Both the position numbers and the translations under genes were made by a program. Shown piece by piece: positions 29,756 to 41,687 of a DNA stretch of 64,000 bases (positions are counted from its first letter, which is position 1; each line of letters begins with the position of its first letter). The stretch covers positions 62,001-126,000 of the forward strand of contig JAQTMZ010000001.1 in NCBI GenBank assembly GCA_028714075.1, written 5' to 3'. Origin of the DNA: Gallionella sp. (GTDB taxonomy: Bacteria > Pseudomonadota > Gammaproteobacteria > Burkholderiales > Gallionellaceae). The notes under the pieces were generated by a model, which was given only the letters and a program-made list of their open reading frames with translations, had not been told where the DNA came from and did not search any database.

Positions 29756-31111
29756 TTATCCTCGTAAAGTTTGGAGCAAAATTTTATAATCAGCGTCAAT
29801 CGTGGTATCTGACGCCCTGAGACCATTTATTATTTTGCAGGCGTGTATTACGGTCGAATGATCTTTTCCACCAAAAGCATTGCCGATTTCAGGCAGGCTC
29901 ATGGTAGTTAATTCACGGGCAAGAGACATAGCTGTTTGCCGTGGCCTGGTCAGATTTCTGGTCCTTTTTTTCGAAAGCAGGTCGACCATTTTGATATGAT
30001 AATAGTCGGCAACAGTTTTTTGTATATTGTCGATGGAAATTTGCCTGCTTTGTGCAATCAGTATGTCTTTTAAGGCCTCTTTTGCCGTTTCAACGGAAAT
30101 GGTGCGACAGTGAAATTTGACGTATGCTTCAACGCGCTTTAACGCTCCTTCAAGTTCCCGAACGTTCGAATTAACGTGTTTGGCAATAAAAAATGCCACA
30201 GCTTCATCGAGTACATAACCGCCCAAACTGGCTTTTTTAAGCAGGATAGCAACCCTCATTTCCAATTCAGGCGGTTCGATCGCGACCGTAAGTCCCCAGC
30301 CAAAACGTGAAACCAAGCGGCTGTCGAGCCCGGCAATTTCCTTCGGGAAGGTATCGCTGGTCATGATAACCTGTTTATGCGAATCGATTAGCGTGTTGAA
30401 TGCGTAGAAGAATTCTTCCTGGGTTTTTGTCTTGCCGGCAAAAAATTGGATGTCGTCGATCAGCAGTATGTCAAGAGAGTGATAATACTGCTTGAATTCT
30501 TCGAATTTGTTGGACTGGTAAGCGCGTACTACATCGGAAACGTACCGTTCGGCGTGCATATAGCAAATTTTTGCCTGCGGGCTGTTAACTTTGATTTGAT
30601 TGCCTATTGCCTGAATTAAGTGCGTTTTGCCCAGCCCTACACCACCATAAATAAACAGGGGGTTGTAGGATGCTCCCGGCAATTCGGCAACTTGAGTAGC
30701 GGCTGCAAATGCAAGCTGGTTGGCTTTGCCGATCACAAAGTTATCGAAGGTCAGGTTGGGATTGATTTTTCCATAATTGCGAAACGAAGTCTCGATTTTT
30801 GGTTTGCTGGCAGGAATAGGGGCCGTTTCTTTTTTCGGAGTTATATCTTGCGGTCTGTCCGCAGGATCTGTTTCCAGGACACGAAATTCAAACGAGGGAA
30901 TTCGCGAGTAAGCTAAACCTGCCTGCCGGCTGATTTCCGGCAAAAATCGCTCTTGGACAAGTTTTAAAGTAAAGCTATTGGGCGCGGTAAGCACCAGCGC
31001 CCCGCCTTCGTTTTTGAGAAGTAATGGTTTTATCCACGAATTGAATTGCTGCGGCGGCAGGCTTTTTTCAAACGAGCGGAGGCATGAATCCCAAAAAGAA
31101 ATGTCCTGCAT
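29756..31111 (-). CDS. dnaA: Chromosomal replication initiator DnaA
   Basis: Initiator ATPase of 451 residues: domain I (FWDSCLRSFEKSLPPQQFNSW), a linker, the AAA+ domain with Walker A GGVGLGKT at 156-163 and Walker B LLIDDIQF, and domain IV DNA-binding helices with GGKDHSTVIHACKII. I start at the ATG at 31111, where domain I begins (MQDISFWD); the frame is open for 29 more codons, but these include no conserved sequence and run into the DnaA-box/promoter region. Confidence 0.98.
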   Translation of the reverse strand: MQDISFWDSCLRSFEKSLPPQQFNSWIKPLLLKNEGGALVLTAPNSFTLKLVQERFLPEISRQAGLAYSRIPSFEFRVLETDPADRPQDITPKKETAPIPASKPKIETSFRNYGKINPNLTFDNFVIGKANQLAFAAATQVAELPGASYNPLFIYGGVGLGKTHLIQAIGNQIKVNSPQAKICYMHAERYVSDVVRAYQSNKFEEFKQYYHSLDILLIDDIQFFAGKTKTQEEFFYAFNTLIDSHKQVIMTSDTFPKEIAGLDSRLVSRFGWGLTVAIEPPELEMRVAILLKKASLGGYVLDEAVAFFIAKHVNSNVRELEGALKRVEAYVKFHCRTISVETAKEALKDILIAQSRQISIDNIQKTVADYYHIKMVDLLSKKRTRNLTRPRQTAMSLARELTTMSLPEIGNAFGGKDHSTVIHACKIINGLRASDTTIDADYKILLQTLRG

Positions 31112-31176
31112 GGTTGCGTAGAGTAGCGGTTCTTTAGGCAATGAAAGTTGCGGCATTCTACAGGGCAAGCTGAAAC

Positions 31177-31185
31177 TTATCCACA
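31177..31185 (+). promoter_or_regulatory. DnaA box upstream of dnaA
   Basis: TTATCCACA, a perfect consensus DnaA box 66 bp upstream of the dnaA start codon, in the divergent dnaA-rpmH spacer. It suits autoregulation of dnaA or a second part of the origin. Confidence 0.75.
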
Positions 31186-31205
31186 TGCAATAAAGCAAAA
31201 TATGC

Positions 31206-31234
31206 TTGACAGGTGTGCCCGAAGGCTTTGTAAT
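31206..31234 (+). promoter_or_regulatory. Strong sigma70 promoter for rpmH
   Basis: The -35 TTGACA at 31206-31211 (perfect), a 17-bp spacer and the -10 TGTAAT at 31229-31234 (5 of 6). The expected transcript starts about 26 bp before the rpmH ATG, which has AGGAAG as its ribosome-binding site. Confidence 0.8.
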
Positions 31235-31266
31235 AGCGCGTTTTACGATTTACCTAGGAAGAAAAC

Positions 31267-31401
31267 ATGAAACGCACATACCAACCATCCGTAATCAGGA
31301 GAAAACGCACCCATGGCTTTTTGGTGCGCATGAAAACGCGCGGCGGTCGCGCTGTCATCAATGCACGTCGTGCCAAGGGCCGTGCAAAGCTCGCAGTCTA
31401 G
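31267..31401 (+). CDS. rpmH: 50S ribosomal protein L34
   Basis: The 44-residue ribosomal protein L34: it begins [18 protein letters not shown] and continues with the basic [19 protein letters not shown], ending KLAV. Length and sequence are standard. It is the first gene of the rpmH-rnpA-yidD-yidC-mnmE set and overlaps the start of rnpA. Confidence 0.98.
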   Translation: MKRTYQPSVIRRKRTHGFLVRMKTRGGRAVINARRAKGRAKLAV

Positions 31402-31753
31402 TATATCGGCCAAATTTACCGTTGCACACCGGTTGTTGCGCGGAGATGGTTTTGGCCATGTCATTCGTGCCGAGAGCGTCGCGGACGAATACTTCAAGAT
31501 ATTTTTTTCCCGTAATGGCGGCAACAATGCCAGGCTCGGAATCATCGCGAGTAAAAAAACGTTACCCGGTGCAGTAGAGCGAAACCGCGTCAAAAGAGCG
31601 GTTCGGGAGGTATTTCGTCGGCACAGTATCAAAATTTGCAAGGTGGACGTGGTTGTGATGGCAAGGCGCGCCTACCCTCAAAAGCACGAAGCGCGAGGCG
31701 GCAAGCTGGAAATGCTGTTTAGCCGGGTAGAAAACAGATGCGCAGAATTGTGA
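31361..31753 (+). CDS. rnpA: Ribonuclease P protein component
   Basis: Protein subunit of RNase P, which matures tRNA 5' ends. The HRLLRG segment near the N-terminus and the RNR motif ([14 protein letters not shown]) are diagnostic, and the VVVMARR strand follows. The frame overlaps rpmH. I list the ATG at 31361 (130 residues); the GTG at 31382 (123 residues, closer to the family's usual length) is an equally good start, and neither has a clear ribosome-binding site because the region codes for L34. Confidence 0.93.
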   Translation: MHVVPRAVQSSQSSISAKFTVAHRLLRGDGFGHVIRAESVADEYFKIFFSRNGGNNARLGIIASKKTLPGAVERNRVKRAVREVFRRHSIKICKVDVVVMARRAYPQKHEARGGKLEMLFSRVENRCAEL

Positions 31754-31947
31754 TCAAGCTGATACGCGGCTATCAATACTTGATTAGCCCGCTTAGCCCG
31801 CCAACATGCAGATTTACTCCAACTTGTTCCCATTACACTTGTGAGGTGTTGGCAAAGCACGGTGTAATAAAGGGAGGCCGCCTCGGCATCAAGCGATTGT
31901 TGCGTTGTAATCCCTGGAACCCCGGCGGTTACGACCCCGCACCCTAA
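31738..31947 (+). CDS. yidD: Membrane protein insertion efficiency factor YidD
   Basis: A 69-residue protein with the conserved [28 protein letters not shown] and [11 protein letters not shown] motifs of YidD, a small membrane-associated helper for YidC-dependent insertion. Its start overlaps the end of rnpA by 16 bp, as in most proteobacteria. Confidence 0.97.
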   Translation: MRRIVIKLIRGYQYLISPLSPPTCRFTPTCSHYTCEVLAKHGVIKGGRLGIKRLLRCNPWNPGGYDPAP

Positions 31948-31961
31948 CTTCAGGCACGATC

Positions 31962-33608
31962 ATGGACCTACAAAGACTTTTTTTGTTTTTAATTTTTGCG
32001 TTTTCGTTAGTGCTGGTTTGGGATGGATGGCAGCGTTATCAGCATCCCGAACAATATGTTCAGCAAGCTACCACAAAAACCGATTTGCCAGTGGCTTCGA
32101 CAAAAACTGCCGACAGCATGGTTACGCAGGCCGCAATTGCCCAGCAGCAGCCCGCAATAACGGCAACCGGAAAAACGATACACGTTAAAACAGACTTTCT
32201 GGAAGCCGAAATCAATACGGTCGGCGGAGATATCCAGCGTTTGGCTTTTTTGCGGCAGCCGGATGGTCAAGATAAAACCAAACCCTTTGTGCTGTTTCAA
32301 AAAGGCGCCGAAAAGCATAATTACGTGGCGCAAAGCGGGTTGCTGGGCGAAGGGATGCCCAACCACAACAGCCTGTTTACTGCAGAACAGACCAGCTATG
32401 AACTGGTTGGTGACGCCGCACAAGTTCAAATCCGGCTGGTCGCCATCGGCGCGAATGGGGTTAAAGTTGCCAAATTGTTTACCTTCCGGAAGGGCAGCTA
32501 TTTAATCGATGTGGCGTATGAAATAGAAAACCTTGGGTCGGCGCCATTGAATACTTCGGCCTATTTTCAGCTGATCAGGGATAGTGCCTCCCCCGATGGA
32601 GGGTCAAAGTTAGTACCAACTTACACCGGCCCTGCCGTGTATACGGAGAAAGAAAAATTCCAGAAGATAGATTTCGCCGCCATAGACAAGGGCAAGCTGG
32701 AATATCCGAAGGTATCCGATAACGGCTGGATCGGCATGGTGCAGCATTATTTTGTGGCGGCCTGGTTGCCGAAAGATAAAACCAACCGCGAATATTTCAC
32801 CCGTAAGCTAGAGGGCGATTTATATTCCACCGGCCTGGTGTTACCGGTTGCGGCGATTGCGCCCGGGCAAAAGACTAGTGTCAGCGTGCCGCTTTATGCG
32901 GGCCCCGCCCAATCGAGCCTGGACAAGATTGCTCCCGGTTTGGGGCTGACGGTCGACTATGGTTGGTTAACCGTTATTGCCATGCCGCTGTTCTGGCTGA
33001 TGTCGTGGTTGCAAAGCTTTGTGCACAATTGGGGCGTCGCAATCATTCTGCTTACCGTGCTAATCAAATTGGCATTTTTCCCACTATCGGCGGCCAGCTA
33101 CCGTTCGATGGCAAAAATGCGCGTGGTTGCGCCCAAGCTGGAAAAGTTGAAGCAGCAATGCGGCAGCGACCGGGAAAAACTGAACCGCGCCATGATGGAA
33201 ATGTACAAAACGGAGAAGATCAACCCGCTGGGTGGATGCCTGCCGGTGGTGGTGCAAATCCCGGTGTTTATCGCCTTGTACTGGTCTATCCTGGAGAGCG
33301 TCGAAATGCGCTATGCGCCATTCTTCGGCTGGATTACCGATTTGTCGGCGGCGGACCCGTATTACATCCTGCCGCTGATCATGGGAGCAAGCATGATTAT
33401 CCAGATGCGCCTTAATCCGAAGCCGCCGGATCCCATGCAAGCCAGGATAATGCAGATCATGCCGATCGCTTTCAGTGTGATTTTCTTCTTTTTCCCCGCT
33501 GGGTTGGTGTTGTATTCCATCGTGAACAACATCCTTTCCATCGGCCAGCAGTGGTATATCACCAAGGCTGCCGAGAATGAGAGCAAAACTGCCGCAGCCA
33601 AGCGCTGA
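31962..33608 (+). CDS. yidC: Membrane protein insertase YidC
   Basis: Inner-membrane insertase of 548 residues. The N-terminal signal-anchor ([15 protein letters not shown]) is followed by a low-complexity linker, the periplasmic P1 beta-domain (about 60-340) and five C-terminal membrane helices with the conserved INPLGGCLP and hydrophilic-groove region. The C-terminus is basic. mnmE begins 32 bp before its stop. Confidence 0.98.
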   Translation: MDLQRLFLFLIFAFSLVLVWDGWQRYQHPEQYVQQATTKTDLPVASTKTADSMVTQAAIAQQQPAITATGKTIHVKTDFLEAEINTVGGDIQRLAFLRQPDGQDKTKPFVLFQKGAEKHNYVAQSGLLGEGMPNHNSLFTAEQTSYELVGDAAQVQIRLVAIGANGVKVAKLFTFRKGSYLIDVAYEIENLGSAPLNTSAYFQLIRDSASPDGGSKLVPTYTGPAVYTEKEKFQKIDFAAIDKGKLEYPKVSDNGWIGMVQHYFVAAWLPKDKTNREYFTRKLEGDLYSTGLVLPVAAIAPGQKTSVSVPLYAGPAQSSLDKIAPGLGLTVDYGWLTVIAMPLFWLMSWLQSFVHNWGVAIILLTVLIKLAFFPLSAASYRSMAKMRVVAPKLEKLKQQCGSDREKLNRAMMEMYKTEKINPLGGCLPVVVQIPVFIALYWSILESVEMRYAPFFGWITDLSAADPYYILPLIMGASMIIQMRLNPKPPDPMQARIMQIMPIAFSVIFFFFPAGLVLYSIVNNILSIGQQWYITKAAENESKTAAAKR

Positions 33609-34929
33609 TACCATTGCCGCCATCGCCACCGCGCAGGGGCGCGGCGGGATCGGGGTGGTAAGAGTATCCGGGCGGCACACCGAAACTCTGGCCTGCGGAA
33701 TACTCGGCAAGCTGCCTGTTGCGCGGCATGCCACCTGCGGTAACTTTCTGGACGAAAACGGCGATATCCTGGATCAGGGTATCGCCTTGTTTTTTTCCGC
33801 CCCGCATTCCTATACCGGCGAAGATGTGCTCGAACTGCAAGGGCACGGCGGCCCCGCCGTACTACAACTGGTGCTACAGCGCTGCCTCGATTTGGGTGCG
33901 CGGCTGGCGCAACCCGGGGAATTCACCCAGCGCGCCTTCCTGAACGACAAGCTTGATCTGGCGCAGGCAGAAAGTGTTGCGGACCTGATAGATGCCAACA
34001 CCACCGAGGCTGCACGCAGCGCAATGCGCTCCCTGCGCGGGGAATTTTCCGCCGTTATTCACGGTATGGTCGATGAGCTGATTAGCCTGCGCATGCTGGT
34101 TGAGGCGATGCTGGACTTTCCGGAGGAGGATGTGGACACCGTCGATCTGGAGCGCCGCAATGCCTTGCTGGGCAATGTCCGGTCGCACTTGCAGCATACG
34201 CTGGCTACCGCAAAACAGGGCAGCCTGTTGCGCGAGGGCGCGCATGTGGTCATTGCCGGGCAGCCGAACGTCGGCAAATCCAGCCTGCTGAACCGTTTGG
34301 CCGGCGAGGAGGTGGCGTTGGTCAGCGATATTCCGGGCACCACCCGCGACGTGATCCGTCAGGCGATCCAGATCCGCGGGGTGCCGTTGCACGTCATGGA
34401 TACGGCGGGGCTGCGCGAATCCGCCGACGCGGTGGAGAGCATGGGTATCGCGCGCGCCCATCAGACGATGCACCGCGCCGACCTGATCCTGCTGCTGCTG
34501 GACGCGAACAAAGGAATCACGGCGCAGGATGAAGGTATTCTTGCCGGGTTGCCTGCCGACATACCGCGCCTGTTGGTGTTCAACAAAATCGACCTGATGG
34601 AAGGGGGTGCTGCCGTCATCGCCAGCGCTCCATTTGTGCGGGTTTCCGTAAAAACCGGTGCGGGAATGGATGAGTTGCGCGGCAAGTTGCTGGAGGCAGT
34701 AGGCTGGCGTGATCAGGAAAGCGGCGCGTTCATGGCACGCGAGCGGCATGTGCGCGCCTTGGCGCAGGCACAAATCCACCTTGAGCGGGCGCAAACGGTG
34801 CTGGACAGGGCAGAGTTGTTCGCCGAGGAGCTGCGCCTGGCGCAGCGCTCCCTGAATGAAATTACCGGGGAATTCACCCCAGACGACCTGCTCGGCGAGA
34901 TCTTCAGCCGCTTCTGCATCGGAAAATAG
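33577..34929 (+). CDS. mnmE: tRNA uridine-5-carboxymethylaminomethyl modification GTPase MnmE
   Basis: GTPase that, with MnmG, makes cmnm5U34 in tRNAs. It has 450 residues: an N-terminal folate-binding domain ([20 protein letters not shown]), helices, a G domain with GQPNVGKSS and IPGTTRD, then DTAGLRE, and the C-terminal FCIGK whose Cys is invariant. Overlaps yidC. Its partner mnmG follows after a spacer containing parS. Confidence 0.98.
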   Translation: MRAKLPQPSADTIAAIATAQGRGGIGVVRVSGRHTETLACGILGKLPVARHATCGNFLDENGDILDQGIALFFSAPHSYTGEDVLELQGHGGPAVLQLVLQRCLDLGARLAQPGEFTQRAFLNDKLDLAQAESVADLIDANTTEAARSAMRSLRGEFSAVIHGMVDELISLRMLVEAMLDFPEEDVDTVDLERRNALLGNVRSHLQHTLATAKQGSLLREGAHVVIAGQPNVGKSSLLNRLAGEEVALVSDIPGTTRDVIRQAIQIRGVPLHVMDTAGLRESADAVESMGIARAHQTMHRADLILLLLDANKGITAQDEGILAGLPADIPRLLVFNKIDLMEGGAAVIASAPFVRVSVKTGAGMDELRGKLLEAVGWRDQESGAFMARERHVRALAQAQIHLERAQTVLDRAELFAEELRLAQRSLNEITGEFTPDDLLGEIFSRFCIGK

Positions 34930-34935
34930 CGCTAT

Positions 34936-34951
34936 TGTTTCACGTGAAACA
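34936..34951. promoter_or_regulatory. parS centromere site (right), between mnmE and mnmG
   Basis: TGTTTCACGTGAAACA, a perfect 16-bp parS palindrome starting 7 bp after the mnmE stop codon. With the site at 28297-28312 it flanks the origin; the two are about 6.6 kb apart. Confidence 0.95.
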
Positions 34952-34995
34952 ATGCGGTTAACGTAAAGCTCGCGCAGCGATTCGTTTGCTCCCTC
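34952..34995 (+). repeat. 43-bp direct repeat, copy 1 (beside parS)
   Basis: ATGCGGTTAACGTAAAGCTC at the left end, continuing through GCGCAGCGATTCGTT. It is closely matched by 37706-37748, after which both copies enter a CCCTC-rich stretch. It directly abuts the right parS. The rest of this 255-bp mnmE-mnmG gap holds GC-rich inverted sequences (CCCGCTTGCGGGAGAGG type) and the mnmG promoter. Confidence 0.7.
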
Positions 34996-35128
34996 GCCCG
35001 CAGGAATCAACAATTGATTTTCTCGTTTGCCTCCTCGCCCGCTTGCGGGAGAGGATTGAGGAGAGGGTGTTCCCGGGAGAGGGGCGGGCATGACAAATTC
35101 TATTTTGATGGATTTCTTGTCATGACCG

Positions 35129-35157
35129 TTGGGATTCCGAATGTGCTGTTGTATGAT
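35129..35157 (+). promoter_or_regulatory. Probable sigma70 promoter for mnmG
   Basis: The -35 TTGGGA at 35129-35134 (4 of 6), a 17-bp spacer and the -10 TATGAT at 35152-35157 (5 of 6), about 28 bp before the mnmG ATG. It would give a short leader. Confidence 0.55.
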
Positions 35158-35184
35158 GCGCGTCCTTTCCAAAACAGTTGCAAC

Positions 35185-37098
35185 ATGAATTTCCCTGACA
35201 TATTCGATGTGATCGTGGTGGGCGGCGGCCATGCCGGCACGGAAGCCGCTTTGGCCAGTGCGCGCGCGGGTTGCAAGACCCTGCTGCTTAGCCACAACAT
35301 CGAAACGCTCGGGCAGATGTCCTGCAATCCTTCGATTGGCGGGATCGGCAAGGGGCATCTGGTCAAGGAGGTGGATGCGCTCGGTGGTGCGATGGCGGCG
35401 GCAACCGACGAGAGCGGTATCCAATTTCGCATCCTGAATTCCAGCAAAGGCCCGGCGGTACGCGCGACGCGCGCGCAGGCCGATCGCATCCTTTACAAGC
35501 AGGCGATCCGCTCGAGGCTGGAAAACCAGCCCAATCTGTGGTTGTTCCAGCAGGCGGTGGATGACTTGCTGGTCGAGTCATCAGATGGGCAAGACCGGGT
35601 GAGCGGGGTGGTCACACAACTGGGTTTGCGCTTCAACACGAAAACCGTGGTGTTGACAACGGGTACCTTCCTGTCTGGATTGATTCATGTCGGGCTGGTC
35701 AGTTATCAAGCGGGTCGCGCCGGCGATCCGCCCTCCATCAGTCTAGCGCACCGCTTGCGCGAACTGAGCCTTCCGGCGGGGCGGCTGAAGACCGGCACAC
35801 CGCCGCGCATCGATGGGCGCACTATCGATTACTCGGTGCTGCAGGAGCAGCCGGGTGATGATCCCGCGCCGGTGTTTTCGTTCATGGGCAATGCCGCGCA
35901 GCACCCGCAACAGTTGCCATGCTGGATCACCGAGACCAACCAGCGCACGCACGACATCATTCGCGGCGGGCTGGACCGTTCCCCATTGTTCACCGGAGTT
36001 ATCAAAGGTGTGGGGCCGCGCTATTGCCCGTCCATCGAAGATAAAATCGCGCGCTTTGCCGACAAGTCTGCACACCAGATTTTTCTTGAACCGGAAGGGT
36101 TGACCACACACGAGGTTTATCCCAACGGCATTTCCACCAGCCTGCCTTTCGATGTGCAATTAGAGCTGGTGCGTTCCATGAAGGGGCTGGAAAATGCCCA
36201 TATTCTGCGTCCCGGCTATTCGATCGAATACGACTATTTCAATCCGTGTGGGCTGAAAAGCTCGCTGGAAACCAAGGCAATACAAGGGTTGTTCTTTGCC
36301 GGGCAGATCAATGGCACCACCGGCTACGAAGAGGCCGCCGCACAGGGTTTGCTGGCTGGCCTCAATGCCGCGCTGCAAGTGCGCGAACAAGAGGCCTGGT
36401 GTCCGCGCCGCGACGAGGCCTATTTGGGCGTGCTGGTGGACGACTTGATCACGCAGGGTGTTTCCGAACCGTATCGTATGTTCACCAGCCGCGCCGAGTA
36501 TCGCCTGCAATTGCGCGAGGACAACGCGGATTTAAGGTTGACCGAGATCGGGCGCAGGCTGGGCATCGTGGATGATGCGCGCTGGCAGGCCTTTGACCAA
36601 AAGCGCGAGGCCATCGCGCGCGAGCAGGAGCGGTTGCGCAACACCTGGGTGAGCCCGCGCAACCTGCCTGCGGAAGAAGCCACACGTGTGCTGGGCAAAC
36701 CGGTCGAGCGCGAGTACTCGCTGCATGAATTGCTGCGCCGCCCGGATGTGAATTATGTGAGCCTGCTAACCCTGCCTGGGGCCGGTGTCGGAGTGGATGA
36801 CGCGAAGGTTGCGGAACAGGTGGAAACGCAGGCGAAATACCACGGCTATATCGAGCGGCAACGCGACGAGATCGGGCGCAACGAGCAATATGAAACGCTC
36901 GGATTGCCGGAAGATATGGATTACCGCGAGGTGCGCGGCCTGTCCATCGAGGTGCAGCAAAAGCTCAACCAGCATAAACCGGAAACCGTCGGGCAGGCGG
37001 CGCGCATTTCCGGGATTACTCCGGCGGCGATTTCTCTGTTGCTGGTGCATATCAAGCGTGGCTTTCGCGATGGGCGGCCAGTACAAAAATGCGCATGA
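35185..37098 (+). CDS. mnmG: tRNA uridine-5-carboxymethylaminomethyl modification enzyme MnmG (GidA)
   Basis: FAD-dependent partner of MnmE, 637 residues. The N-terminal dinucleotide-binding motif is [12 protein letters not shown], the active-site Cys is in [14 protein letters not shown], and FAD contacts include GTFLSG and [12 protein letters not shown]-terminal helical domain binds MnmE and tRNA. I start at the ATG at 35185, immediately before the FAD motif; the frame is open upstream, but that region contains promoter and repeat sequence. Confidence 0.98.
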   Translation: MNFPDIFDVIVVGGGHAGTEAALASARAGCKTLLLSHNIETLGQMSCNPSIGGIGKGHLVKEVDALGGAMAAATDESGIQFRILNSSKGPAVRATRAQADRILYKQAIRSRLENQPNLWLFQQAVDDLLVESSDGQDRVSGVVTQLGLRFNTKTVVLTTGTFLSGLIHVGLVSYQAGRAGDPPSISLAHRLRELSLPAGRLKTGTPPRIDGRTIDYSVLQEQPGDDPAPVFSFMGNAAQHPQQLPCWITETNQRTHDIIRGGLDRSPLFTGVIKGVGPRYCPSIEDKIARFADKSAHQIFLEPEGLTTHEVYPNGISTSLPFDVQLELVRSMKGLENAHILRPGYSIEYDYFNPCGLKSSLETKAIQGLFFAGQINGTTGYEEAAAQGLLAGLNAALQVREQEAWCPRRDEAYLGVLVDDLITQGVSEPYRMFTSRAEYRLQLREDNADLRLTEIGRRLGIVDDARWQAFDQKREAIAREQERLRNTWVSPRNLPAEEATRVLGKPVEREYSLHELLRRPDVNYVSLLTLPGAGVGVDDAKVAEQVETQAKYHGYIERQRDEIGRNEQYETLGLPEDMDYREVRGLSIEVQQKLNQHKPETVGQAARISGITPAAISLLLVHIKRGFRDGRPVQKCA

Positions 37099-37715
37099 GC
37101 ATGGCTGAGGAATTGCAGCGCGGCATTGCAGAGTTGGGAATCACGCTGGATGCGGATGCGCAGCGCAAGCTGCTGGATTACTTGGCGTTGCTGCATAAGT
37201 GGAACAAGATTTACAACCTGACCGCGATTCGCGGCCCGCAGCAGATGGTGAGCCATCACTTGCTCGACAGCCTCGCGGTGATGCCGCATTTGTGGGCGGG
37301 GCGGTGGCTGGATGTGGGGTGCGGCGCCGGTTTGCCGGGGTTGGTATTGGCGGTTGCGCAGCCGGACTGGCAGTTTACTTTGCTGGACAGCAACAGCAAG
37401 AAAACCGGCTTTGTGCAACAGGCGATTATCGAGCTGGGCTTGCATAATGTGAGTGTTTACTGTGCGCGTGTAGAGGAGTGGCAGCCGGAGGGGCGGTTTG
37501 ACGGGATCATCTCGCGGGCGTTCAGCGAATTGGGGGAGTTCTTGCGCTCCACCCGCCACCTCATGGCCTCGCAAGGGCGCTGGGTGGCAATGAAGGGTGT
37601 GCCGCAACAGGAATTGGCGGATATGCCGGACGGATGCCGGGCGGAGCGCGTCATACCGTTACAGGTGCCGGGTTTGCACGCGGCGCGCAGTTTGGTGATT
37701 GCAACATGCGGTTAA
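37089..37715 (+). CDS. rsmG: 16S rRNA (guanine-527-N7) methyltransferase
   Basis: SAM-dependent methyltransferase of 208 residues (GidB). It has [14 protein letters not shown] near the start and the SAM motif [12 protein letters not shown], with TLLDSNSKK next to it. It overlaps mnmG by 10 bp. Its last codons lie inside the second copy of a 43-bp repeat, so the C-terminus may have been replaced by repeat sequence. Confidence 0.97.
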   Translation: MRMSMAEELQRGIAELGITLDADAQRKLLDYLALLHKWNKIYNLTAIRGPQQMVSHHLLDSLAVMPHLWAGRWLDVGCGAGLPGLVLAVAQPDWQFTLLDSNSKKTGFVQQAIIELGLHNVSVYCARVEEWQPEGRFDGIISRAFSELGEFLRSTRHLMASQGRWVAMKGVPQQELADMPDGCRAERVIPLQVPGLHAARSLVIATCG

Positions 37716-37748
37716 AGTAAGCTCGCGTAGCGATTTGTTCGCCCCCTC
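37706..37748 (+). repeat. 43-bp direct repeat, copy 2 (end of rsmG)
   Basis: ATGCGGTTAAAGTAAGCTCG and the following GCGTAGCGATTTGTT match copy 1 at 34952-34995 with only a few differences. The first 10 bp encode the last residues and stop codon of rsmG. No parS lies beside this copy. Confidence 0.7.
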
Positions 37749-37749
37749 T

Positions 37750-37819
37750 CCCTCCGGGGGAGGGTGGGGGACGGGTATGGCGAGTTTAATTATCAGGGGT
37801 GGCTGCTCGCCATACCCGT
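37750..37819. terminator. Paired hairpins between rsmG and parA
   Basis: A small CCCTCC-GGG-GGAGGG stem (37750-37764) is followed by a perfect 14-bp inverted repeat, ACGGGTATGGCGAG (37771-37784) against its complement (37806-37819), with a 21-nt loop, then TTTTA. It probably ends the mnmG-rsmG transcript, or it is a MITE-like insertion. Confidence 0.65.
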
Positions 37820-37837
37820 TTTAGGGGGTAATGCAAA

Positions 37838-38620
37838 ATGACAAAAATACTGGCCATAACCAACCAGAAAGGCGGGGTGGGGAAGACCACCACCACCGTG
37901 AATCTGGCCGCCAGCCTTGCGGCAACCCAGCAGCGCGTGCTGCTGATCGATCTCGATCCGCAAGGCAATGCCACGATGGGCAGCGGTATCGACAAGCGCG
38001 ATGTGCAGGCCAGCATCTACGATGTGCTGCTGGGCGGCAAGACGATAGCCGAGGCGCGGATACGTTCGGAAGCCGGAAAATACGACCTGCTGCCCGCCAA
38101 CCGGGATTTGGCCGGTGCCGAGGTCGAGCTGGTCGATCTGGAGTATCGGGAAACGCGGTTGCGCGATGCGTTGCATTGTGTCGCGGCGGAATATGACTAT
38201 GTGCTGATCGATTGCCCGCCCGCGCTGAATTTGCTGACCCTGAACGGGCTGTGCGCAGCCAAGTCGGTGATGATCCCGATGCAATGCGAATACTATGCGC
38301 TGGAAGGGCTGAGCGATCTGGTGAATACCATCCGCAAGGTGCGTGCCAACCTGAACCCCGATCTGGAGATCGAAGGCCTGTTGCGCACCATGTTCGATCC
38401 GCGCAACACGCTGGCGCAGCAGGTCTCGGATCAATTGCAGGAACACTTCGGCAACAAGGTTTACCGTACCGTGATTCCGCGCAATGTGCGTTTGGCGGAG
38501 GCGCCCAGCTTTGGCGTGCCGGCGCTGTATCACGACAAATTATCCAAGGGAACGCAGGCTTATCTGGCCTTGGCCGGGGAGTTATTGAATAACGCAGCAC
38601 AAGCTGCTGTAACGGCATAA
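37838..38620 (+). CDS. parA: Chromosome-partitioning ATPase ParA (Soj)
   Basis: ParA/Soj ATPase of 260 residues with the deviant Walker A QKGGVGKTTTTVNL (signature Lys11 and Lys16) and DCPPALNLLTLN. It works with ParB and parS to segregate the origin. parB follows 11 bp after its stop. The two parS sites in the window complete the parABS system. Confidence 0.97.
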   Translation: MTKILAITNQKGGVGKTTTTVNLAASLAATQQRVLLIDLDPQGNATMGSGIDKRDVQASIYDVLLGGKTIAEARIRSEAGKYDLLPANRDLAGAEVELVDLEYRETRLRDALHCVAAEYDYVLIDCPPALNLLTLNGLCAAKSVMIPMQCEYYALEGLSDLVNTIRKVRANLNPDLEIEGLLRTMFDPRNTLAQQVSDQLQEHFGNKVYRTVIPRNVRLAEAPSFGVPALYHDKLSKGTQAYLALAGELLNNAAQAAVTA

Positions 38621-38631
38621 AGGGAACGATC

Positions 38632-39495
38632 ATGGCAACAAAGCTGAACAAGGGATTGGGGCGCGGACTGGATGCATTGTTGTCCGGCGGCAAAAGCGAG
38701 AAAGACGAGGCGATGCGCGAGTTGAATGTCGCGTTGCTCAAGCCGGGCAAGTACCAGCCCCGCTCGCATATGGATGAGGCTTCGCTGAATGAACTGGCGG
38801 CTTCAATCAAGGCGCAGGGGATCATGCAGCCGATCCTGGTGCGGCAGCTTGCCGACAGCAGCTATGAAATCATTGCCGGCGAGCGGCGCTGGCGCGCCGC
38901 GCAACTGGCCGGGCTGACCCATGTGCCGGTGCTGGTGCGCAGCGTGCCGGACAATGCGGCGCTGGCGATGGCGCTGATCGAGAATATCCAGCGCGAAAAC
39001 CTGAACCCGCTGGAAGAGGCGACCGGCATCCAGCGCCTGATCGACGAATTCAAGATGACGCATCAGGTCGCCGCCGAGGCGGTCGGTCGCTCACGCAGTG
39101 CGGCCAGCAATTTGTTGCGCCTGCTGAAACTCCCCCAAGCCGTGCAGAGCATGCTGATGGAAAACAAGCTGGATATGGGGCATGCGCGTGCCTTGTTGTC
39201 GCTGGACAGCGCGCAGCAAGTATTGCTGGCCAATAAAATCGTGCTGGAAGGGCTTTCGGTGCGCGAAGCGGAAAAGCTGGCACAGAAACCGGGCCATGAG
39301 CCCGAGAAGGGCAAGCCCAAAAAAACGCACCGGCTCAGCCGCGACACCCAGCGATTGCAGGAAGAGATGAGCGCCTGCCTCGGAACGCGCGTCGAAATCA
39401 AGCCGGGCAGCAAAGGCGGGGGCAAGCTGGTCATCGAATACACGAACCATGACCAGCTTGATGAATTCCTGAGCAAGCTCAAGAAGGGCAAATAA
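38632..39495 (+). CDS. parB: Chromosome-partitioning CTPase/DNA-binding protein ParB (Spo0J)
   Basis: ParB of 287 residues. The N-terminus has KGLGRGLDALLSG, followed by the ParB/Srx CTP-binding motif GERRWRAAQLAGL and ENIQRENLNPLEEA. A helix-turn-helix (about 140-165: QVAAEAVGRSRSAASNLLR) binds parS, and the C-terminal dimerisation region closes the protein. The atp operon begins right after its stop codon. Confidence 0.97.
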   Translation: MATKLNKGLGRGLDALLSGGKSEKDEAMRELNVALLKPGKYQPRSHMDEASLNELAASIKAQGIMQPILVRQLADSSYEIIAGERRWRAAQLAGLTHVPVLVRSVPDNAALAMALIENIQRENLNPLEEATGIQRLIDEFKMTHQVAAEAVGRSRSAASNLLRLLKLPQAVQSMLMENKLDMGHARALLSLDSAQQVLLANKIVLEGLSVREAEKLAQKPGHEPEKGKPKKTHRLSRDTQRLQEEMSACLGTRVEIKPGSKGGGKLVIEYTNHDQLDEFLSKLKKGK

Positions 39496-39496
39496 G

Positions 39497-40860
<1,364 letters not shown>

Positions 40861-40901
40861 TCAACACCACTAAATCAACGTCACTGAAATCGATTCACTA
40901 A

Positions 40902-41168
<267 letters not shown>

Positions 41169-41211
41169 TTTCCCATAAGCGGCAACACATAATTCAGGAA
41201 AGGTAGCTTGC

Positions 41212-41682
41212 ATGAATATCAATGCAACTCTTCTCGCCCAGACGATCATGTTCGCACTGTTTGTGTGGTTCTGCATGAAGTTTGTCTGGCCACCCATCGT
41301 GGCAGCGCTAGAGCAACGCAAAAAACAAATCGCCGACGGCTTGGCGGATGCGGAGCGGGCGAAGCACGACCTGGAACTGGCAGCCAAACGCTCTGCGGAA
41401 ATTTTGCGGGAAGCCAAAGAAAAAGCCGGTGAAATTGTCATTCATGGCGAAAAACGCGCCAGTGAAATTATCGAAGAAGCCAAGGTGCAGGCCAAGCTGG
41501 AAGGCGACCGCCTTATCACTGGTGCCAAGGCGGAAATCGAGCAGGAGGTGTTTCGTGCCAGGGAGCAGTTGCGTACCCAGGTGTCGGCAATCGCTCTGGC
41601 GGGTGCGGGCAAGATACTCGGTCGCGAAATCGATGCCAAGGCGCACAACGATTTGCTCGATAAATTGGTTGCGGAAATCTGA
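41212..41682 (+). CDS. atpF: F0F1 ATP synthase subunit b
   Basis: Peripheral-stalk subunit of 156 residues: an N-terminal membrane helix ([20 protein letters not shown]) followed by a long charged coiled-coil. Standard length. It lies between atpE and atpH. Confidence 0.97.
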   Translation: MNINATLLAQTIMFALFVWFCMKFVWPPIVAALEQRKKQIADGLADAERAKHDLELAAKRSAEILREAKEKAGEIVIHGEKRASEIIEEAKVQAKLEGDRLITGAKAEIEQEVFRAREQLRTQVSAIALAGAGKILGREIDAKAHNDLLDKLVAEI

Positions 41683-41687
41683 ACGCC

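Noticed and set aside
33874-35424. 516-codon open frame antisense to mnmE and the start of mnmG
   Set aside because: It spans two real genes, a parS and repeats; no recognisable protein.
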